Shown here: positions 44,410-48,096 of the stretch, piece by piece
Layout of the letters: every line of letters starts with the position of its first letter
Numbering within the stretch: position 1 is the first letter of the stretch
Source of the DNA: an uncultured Pedobacter sp.
GTDB lineage: Bacteria; Bacteroidota; Bacteroidia; Sphingobacteriales; Sphingobacteriaceae
DNA length: 48,096 nt
NCBI GenBank assembly: GCA_938008555.1
Contig: CALLKE010000166.1
Coordinates: forward strand, 1 to 48,096
Reading direction: 5' to 3'
The notes under the pieces: model-generated
What the model was told of the DNA's origin: nothing
Database searches by the model: none
Seen by the model: only the letters and a program-made list of their open reading frames with translations
Translations under genes and position numbers: made by a program

Positions 44410-45240
44410 ATGGTAGGTATAGGCTTTAGAAAAGATTTTGCAGATGAATTACTGCGGAGTAGTGTTCTTACTCCCGCATTTATTGAAGTAGCCCCTGAAA
44501 ACTGGATAGGAATTGGTGGTTACTGGAAAAAACAACTTAAGAAAGCATTAGAAAAATATCCACTTTACACTCACGGCCTTTCACTTTCAATAGGTAGCCC
44601 AGATGAGTTAGATTATGATTTTCTAAAAAAAGTGAAACTATTTTTAAAGGAAACAAATGCACAAATATATTCGGAGCATTTGAGCTATGCTAAATGTGAC
44701 AATGCCCATTTATACGATTTATTACCAATTCCGTTTACAGAAGATGCAGCTAATCATGTGGCTAAACGCATCACAACGATACAAGATCTATTAGAGCAGA
44801 AAATTGCTATTGAAATTGTAAGCTATTACTCTCCCATTGCTCCAGAGCTATCAGAAATTGACTTCATCAATTTGGTACTCCAAGAAGCAAATTGTGAGTT
44901 ACTCCTTGATGTTAATAATGTATATGTCAATAGTTTTAACCACCAATATGACGCCAAAGAGTTTATCAATGCACTTCCACTAGAACGAGTAAGCTACATA
45001 CACATGGCTGGACACCAACAAATATCAGACACACTGATTATAGACACGCATGGAGAGCCCATTATAGATCCTGTATTCCATCTTTTTGAATATGCGACTC
45101 AACAACTCGGAAAAGATGTACCTGTCCTGCTAGAAAGAGATTTCAATATTCCCGAAATGGAAGAATTGCAATCAGAAATTAATCGACTGCATACGATTAA
45201 GCAATGCGCATTAAAAAAAGAAAATTATGTTGCTGCTTGA
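44410..45240 (+). CDS. DUF692 multinuclear non-haem iron oxidative enzyme (MNIO)
   Basis: The 276-residue protein is of the DUF692 family (MbnB/HvfB-type), a TIM barrel with iron ligands. Signatures are VGIGFRKDFADELL at the start, FIEVAPENWIGIGG, THGLSLSIGS, YSEHLSYAK, LLDVNNVYVNSFNH, IHMAGH, DTHGEP and LLERDFNIPE. These give the usual His/Asp/Glu set. One position is odd: the segment EIVSYYSP has Ile where I expect Asn (E-N-x-S) in most relatives; this is from memory, not alignment. Context with the Cys-rich precursor and DUF2063 partner indicates a RiPP modification role in the cytoplasm before export. Length is normal. Confidence 0.88.
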   Translation: MVGIGFRKDFADELLRSSVLTPAFIEVAPENWIGIGGYWKKQLKKALEKYPLYTHGLSLSIGSPDELDYDFLKKVKLFLKETNAQIYSEHLSYAKCDNAHLYDLLPIPFTEDAANHVAKRITTIQDLLEQKIAIEIVSYYSPIAPELSEIDFINLVLQEANCELLLDVNNVYVNSFNHQYDAKEFINALPLERVSYIHMAGHQQISDTLIIDTHGEPIIDPVFHLFEYATQQLGKDVPVLLERDFNIPEMEELQSEINRLHTIKQCALKKENYVAA

Positions 45241-45988
45241 AAAAACTCATCAACATCAATCTGCACTGGCTATCTACTGTCGTACGGGGCATTATAAATC
45301 CATTCCTGGAGTCAATAAAAAAAACATTACCCAATATCGCAGCCTTGTTATTAATATCGTGGATGAAATGCTGAAATCTGCTTTTCCACTTGTCCATAAC
45401 CTACTTTCTACCAGAGAGTGGACTTTGTTAATCAAAGATTTCTTTAGCAATCATCCCTGCAGTTCACCACAAGTATGGTATATGCCTAAAGAACTATACC
45501 AGTACCTATCCAGTACAAAAAATCATCCCCTAGTAGAGAAATACCCATTCATCTTAGAACTGATTTGGTTTGAATGGCTAGAAGTAGAATTGTACATGAT
45601 GGCCGACCAAACCGTAACGCACACCTCTACTGGAAATATTCATGCTAACAAACTTGTTTTAAATCCTGAAAGTCAGTTCCAGCACTTTCAATATCCTGTT
45701 CATTTAAAAAGTGCAAAAACTATCACTCAGGCTGATCAAGCTAATTATTACTTAACCGCACACCGTGTACCAGAAACCGGAAGCATATTATTTACAGATC
45801 TTTCACCAGCATTGTTATATATGCTGGAATTACTTGCCGACGAACCACACACCTTCTCTCAGTTAAACGAGCGTATTTGCACAGACTTAGATATAAACTT
45901 CACAGAGGACATACAAAGTGTGACTACCGATTTTATACAAAAATCACTGCAGTCTAGATTAATTATTGGATTTTCGATAGAACATTAA
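45227..45988 (+). CDS. DUF2063 partner protein (HvfC/BufC-like)
   Basis: The 253-residue protein overlaps the MNIO gene by 14 bases, so the two are translationally coupled. It fits the DUF2063 family (annotated as putative DNA-binding, but in these operons a precursor-recognition partner of the MNIO enzyme). Recognisable parts are YRSLVINIVDEMLKSAFPLVHNLLSTREW, FILELIWFEWLEVELYMM and LLYMLELLADEPHTFSQL. The C-terminal part is probably a helical domain. Family is inferred from pattern and context; no metal ligands can be pointed out. Confidence 0.78.
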   Translation: MLLLEKTHQHQSALAIYCRTGHYKSIPGVNKKNITQYRSLVINIVDEMLKSAFPLVHNLLSTREWTLLIKDFFSNHPCSSPQVWYMPKELYQYLSSTKNHPLVEKYPFILELIWFEWLEVELYMMADQTVTHTSTGNIHANKLVLNPESQFQHFQYPVHLKSAKTITQADQANYYLTAHRVPETGSILFTDLSPALLYMLELLADEPHTFSQLNERICTDLDINFTEDIQSVTTDFIQKSLQSRLIIGFSIEH

Positions 45989-46021
45989 ATAGTTCGATTT
46001 ATAAAATAGCGGTTATTTAAT

Positions 46022-46639
46022 ATGAGAAGAATAATTGTTTTATCATTTATTACACTAGACGGAGTAATGCAAGTACCTGGTGGACCTGAAGAAGATGCAT
46101 CAGATGGTTTCAAATATGGTGGCTGAACTGCGCCCTATGCCAATGAAATCTCTAGTAAAATAATGGAGAAACAGCTGAAGCCTGCAGATCTTCTTTTAGG
46201 TAGAAAAACATTTGAGATTTTTGCTTCTTACTGGCCTCAACATGCGAGTAATTGGCCTGGCATCAATGATGTTACAAAATACACCCTCTCCAAGACCATC
46301 AAAAAATCAGATTGGGAAAATACAGTGTTCTTAACTAATGTGGCAGCTATTGAAAAGCTCAAAAATTCAGAAGGTTCTGACATCAAAGTCTGGGGGAGTA
46401 GCAAACTCGTTCAATTATTATTGAAACATGATTTAGTAGACGAATTTTGGCTTAACATTCACCCTTTACTTCTTGGTAAAGGAAAAAGATTATTTGATAC
46501 CAACACTATTCCAGCAGCGTTTAAATTAATAGAAAGCCATGTTACACCAAGCGGTGTTATCATGGCTAATTATACGCGGGCTGGAGAAATCAAAACCGGT
46601 ACTGTTGGCGCTATTAGCAGAACCTTATTAAGGGTATAA
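46022..46639 (+). pseudogene. RibD C-terminal/DHFR-like reductase broken by a TGA
   Basis: The reading frame from the ATG at 46022 encodes MRRIIVLSFITLDGVMQVPGGPEED and reaches a TGA at 46124-46126 (codon 35). It then continues in the same frame with TAPYANEISSKI, LLGRKTFEIFASYWP, IKVWGSSKLVQLLLKHDLVDEFWLNIHPLLLGKGKRLF to 46639. The TGA sits where the family has Trp (GGW, TGG to TGA is one base). The full-length product would have 205 residues and belongs to the dihydrofolate-reductase-like family of unknown substrate. A Met at 46163 could start a truncated protein. A sequencing error is the alternative. Confidence 0.8.
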
Positions 46640-46768
46640 CAAAAGATGAAAGACATAAAATGGCTAATTATTAAATACTTATAAAAGGGCTGAGTTCTAT
46701 TTACTACCACCTACATATCATTTTAGTACTATCATAGAATAGCATAATTGGCCTAAAATGCCATTTAA

Positions 46769-46981
46769 GCGCAAAACAAACTATTTCCATTAAAAATCTA
46801 TAGAATAGCAAATGATGGCGATTTAATTGACCCTGATAATATCTGGCATGACACTTATAGTATAACTTCAACAGGTGCTGTACTTGTTTGGCCTGATGGT
46901 CAAGTTTCATGGCGTAGTATATCAATGTTAGATAACCCCAAAACAGTCTTAGAAAAATGTTTTGACAGAATTTTGAATAAG
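46769..46981 (+). pseudogene. C-terminal fragment of a FAD-dependent aromatic monooxygenase
   Basis: This open frame has no proper start (a TAA precedes it at 46766-46768). It encodes a segment with DLIDPDNIWHDTYSITSTG, then AVLVWPDGQVSWRS and a final helix LDNPKTVLEKCFDRIL. That resembles the thioredoxin-like C-terminal end of class A FAD hydroxylases (LVRPDGxVAWR), with Arg replaced by Trp. The rest of the gene is missing upstream. Non-coding sequence surrounds the fragment (46640-47008). Confidence 0.65.
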
Positions 46982-47008
46982 AATCAGCTTCTAAAGCCCC
47001 CCCTGTTA

Positions 47009-47335
47009 TTAATATGTAGCAGAATAATCTCCAACTGCCCTCTTGAAGATCGTCTTCAGCTCATGTTGTTCTTCTGTCAAACAAGAAAGAAAAAGTCTAT
47101 TTCGGTTTTTTGCTAGTTTACTATGTAGCTCGAAGGCCATCTCAAATTGTTTTGAAGCACCCATGTACTCATATAATTCTTGATTTTGAGTAATTAGCTC
47201 CACACAAAGATGATAATCTGAAACATTGTTATCTAGATAGTCCTCAGTAGCACGATCAATGACCTCGAACATTCCATAGTAATCTCTATTCGACAATTTT
47301 TCTTCGACACGCTTTCTAAAATCTACCAGACTCAT
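47009..47335 (-). CDS. Unknown small cytosolic protein
   Basis: This 108-residue protein is not recognised. It has no signal peptide, is rich in charged residues and looks mostly helical (VEEKLSNRDYYGMFEVIDRA, ELITQNQELYEYM, EMAFELHSKLAKNRNRL). Its start overlaps the stop of the upstream secreted-protein gene by four bases, so the two are coupled. A role as a partner or immunity protein for that gene is only a guess from the arrangement. Confidence 0.55.
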   Translation of the reverse strand: MSLVDFRKRVEEKLSNRDYYGMFEVIDRATEDYLDNNVSDYHLCVELITQNQELYEYMGASKQFEMAFELHSKLAKNRNRLFLSCLTEEQHELKTIFKRAVGDYSATY

Positions 47336-48036
47336 TTTTGATCTCCAATTTTGGGTAATGTATTAGGACTTATACTCGCTATTTTAACAGACCCTTTTTT
47401 CCATTTTGTAGCATCCATATTATCTAAAACCAATGTTTGAACTGCCCCCCCACATGTGCTGTATTTTACATTTGGTGTCGCATTTGCAAATTGCTGGGTT
47501 GAAGCTACGATCGACCGGAAAACATACTCTTTGCTACTACCCTGGTACGTTATTTCAAATACATCATATTCGGCACTTACGCTACTCAAAGGCAATCCAA
47601 GTACCTGCTCTAGCCTTGCTGGATGTGCTTTAATTTTATCCAATTGTATTTGACCTAAATAATAAGCCGAAGGTCCATCAATATTATTTCCTTTGGGAAC
47701 GATTTTAAAAAATTTATCTCCTTGTTTGACAAAAGCCTCTTCAGGCATCGTTGAGCCCGACTCAACAAACTCTTGAAGTTTTATTTCATTTGGATTCAGT
47801 GCTTTCATATCATGATACACCGTGCTGTCTTTTAGCTTAAACGCACTATAGTCCTCCCCCATTGTCTTAAATGTTGTCGTGTTCCAATCATTATTTGGAA
47901 AACATTTATTAACCCAACTGTCCCAAAAGGCTTTACGTTGCTGCACAATGGAGTCGGGCAGAGACGCATTCGTCAGGCACACTCCCAAAAAACCTACAAA
48001 TACAACTCCTATCGCAAATTTTAAACCTTTTTTCAT
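47332..48036 (-). CDS. Unknown secreted protein
   Basis: The 234-residue protein begins with a signal peptide (MKKGLKFAIGVVFVGFLGVC, cleavage near NAS). The mature part has no domain I recognise. It has Cys in VNKCFPNNDW and in KYSTCGGAVQTL, Gly and Tyr in the central part, and ends NTLPKIGDQK. It overlaps the next gene by four bases. The start at 48036 sits 60 bases from the window end, so upstream partners cannot be seen. Confidence 0.6.
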   Translation of the reverse strand: MKKGLKFAIGVVFVGFLGVCLTNASLPDSIVQQRKAFWDSWVNKCFPNNDWNTTTFKTMGEDYSAFKLKDSTVYHDMKALNPNEIKLQEFVESGSTMPEEAFVKQGDKFFKIVPKGNNIDGPSAYYLGQIQLDKIKAHPARLEQVLGLPLSSVSAEYDVFEITYQGSSKEYVFRSIVASTQQFANATPNVKYSTCGGAVQTLVLDNMDATKWKKGSVKIASISPNTLPKIGDQK

Positions 48037-48096
48037 CTTTTTGACTTTAAAATAATTAAAAGTTATATTTTTTATAATAAAAATTATTGCATCAAT

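Noticed and set aside
1..48096. tRNA or rRNA genes
   Set aside because: No cloverleaf with a GGTTCGANTCC-type T-arm or rRNA core sequence was seen in any intergenic region.

Overview
The window reads as a chromosomal segment of a Bacteroidota bacterium, most likely a member of the Sphingobacteriales close to Sphingobacterium or Pedobacter. The evidence is the AT-rich base composition, type IX secretion genes (a GldN-type protein, PorT, and a 2064-residue surface protein with a type B C-terminal sorting domain), ubiE paired with porT, atpDC separated from the other ATP synthase genes, and TAnnTTTG promoter boxes of the Bacteroidota kind. I could run no database search, so names rest on recognised motifs and overall protein layout.

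Layout. 0.1-3.9 kb: an unusual GldN fused to a large extracellular-type N-terminal part, then ubiE and porT. 4.0-6.7 kb: csaA-like, tadA, superoxide dismutase, a YdcZ-type transporter and a secreted NlpC/P60 hydrolase. 6.9-9.5 kb: pdhA and pdhC, with the E1 beta gene pdhB about 14 kb away at 23.7-24.6 kb. 9.5-14.5 kb: two very long perfect hairpins, then the rimP-nusA-infB operon on the minus strand. 14.6-19.0 kb: a TonB-dependent receptor and hutU. 19.1-24.6 kb: a small unknown protein coupled to exonuclease III, atpDC, an RmlD-like reductase and pdhB. 25.0-32.1 kb: an orphan histidine kinase, a TrhA-type membrane protein, rbfA, an untracked 51-residue membrane peptide, acs, an orphan small protein, a Vat-like acetyltransferase and hflX.

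From 32 kb onward the window is more accessory. It holds a double-glycine leader peptide beside a 161-bp MITE (a second 161-bp copy lies at 24.8 kb with an 8-bp target duplication), the giant type IX substrate, a surface-protein remnant, a decayed IS5-like element, a WbpM/CapD-type sugar-nucleotide dehydratase, and an N-carbamoylputrescine amidase. The most interesting system is at 43.98-45.99 kb. It encodes a secreted Cys-rich precursor with a six-residue repeating Cys motif, followed after a hairpin by a DUF692 (MNIO) enzyme and an overlapping DUF2063 partner. This is the layout of HvfABC/bufferin-type RiPP pathways thought to modify cysteines for metal binding. Downstream are a RibD/DHFR-like gene broken by a single TGA, a fragment of a FAD monooxygenase, and an unknown secreted protein overlapping a small cytosolic one.

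How it fits together. PorT and the GldN fusion belong to the same secretion machine that would export the 2064-residue protein. PdhA, PdhC and PdhB supply acetyl-CoA alongside Acs. RimP, NusA, InfB, RbfA, HflX, TadA and CsaA form a scattered translation and RNA set. The three MNIO genes form a self-contained peptide modification cassette.
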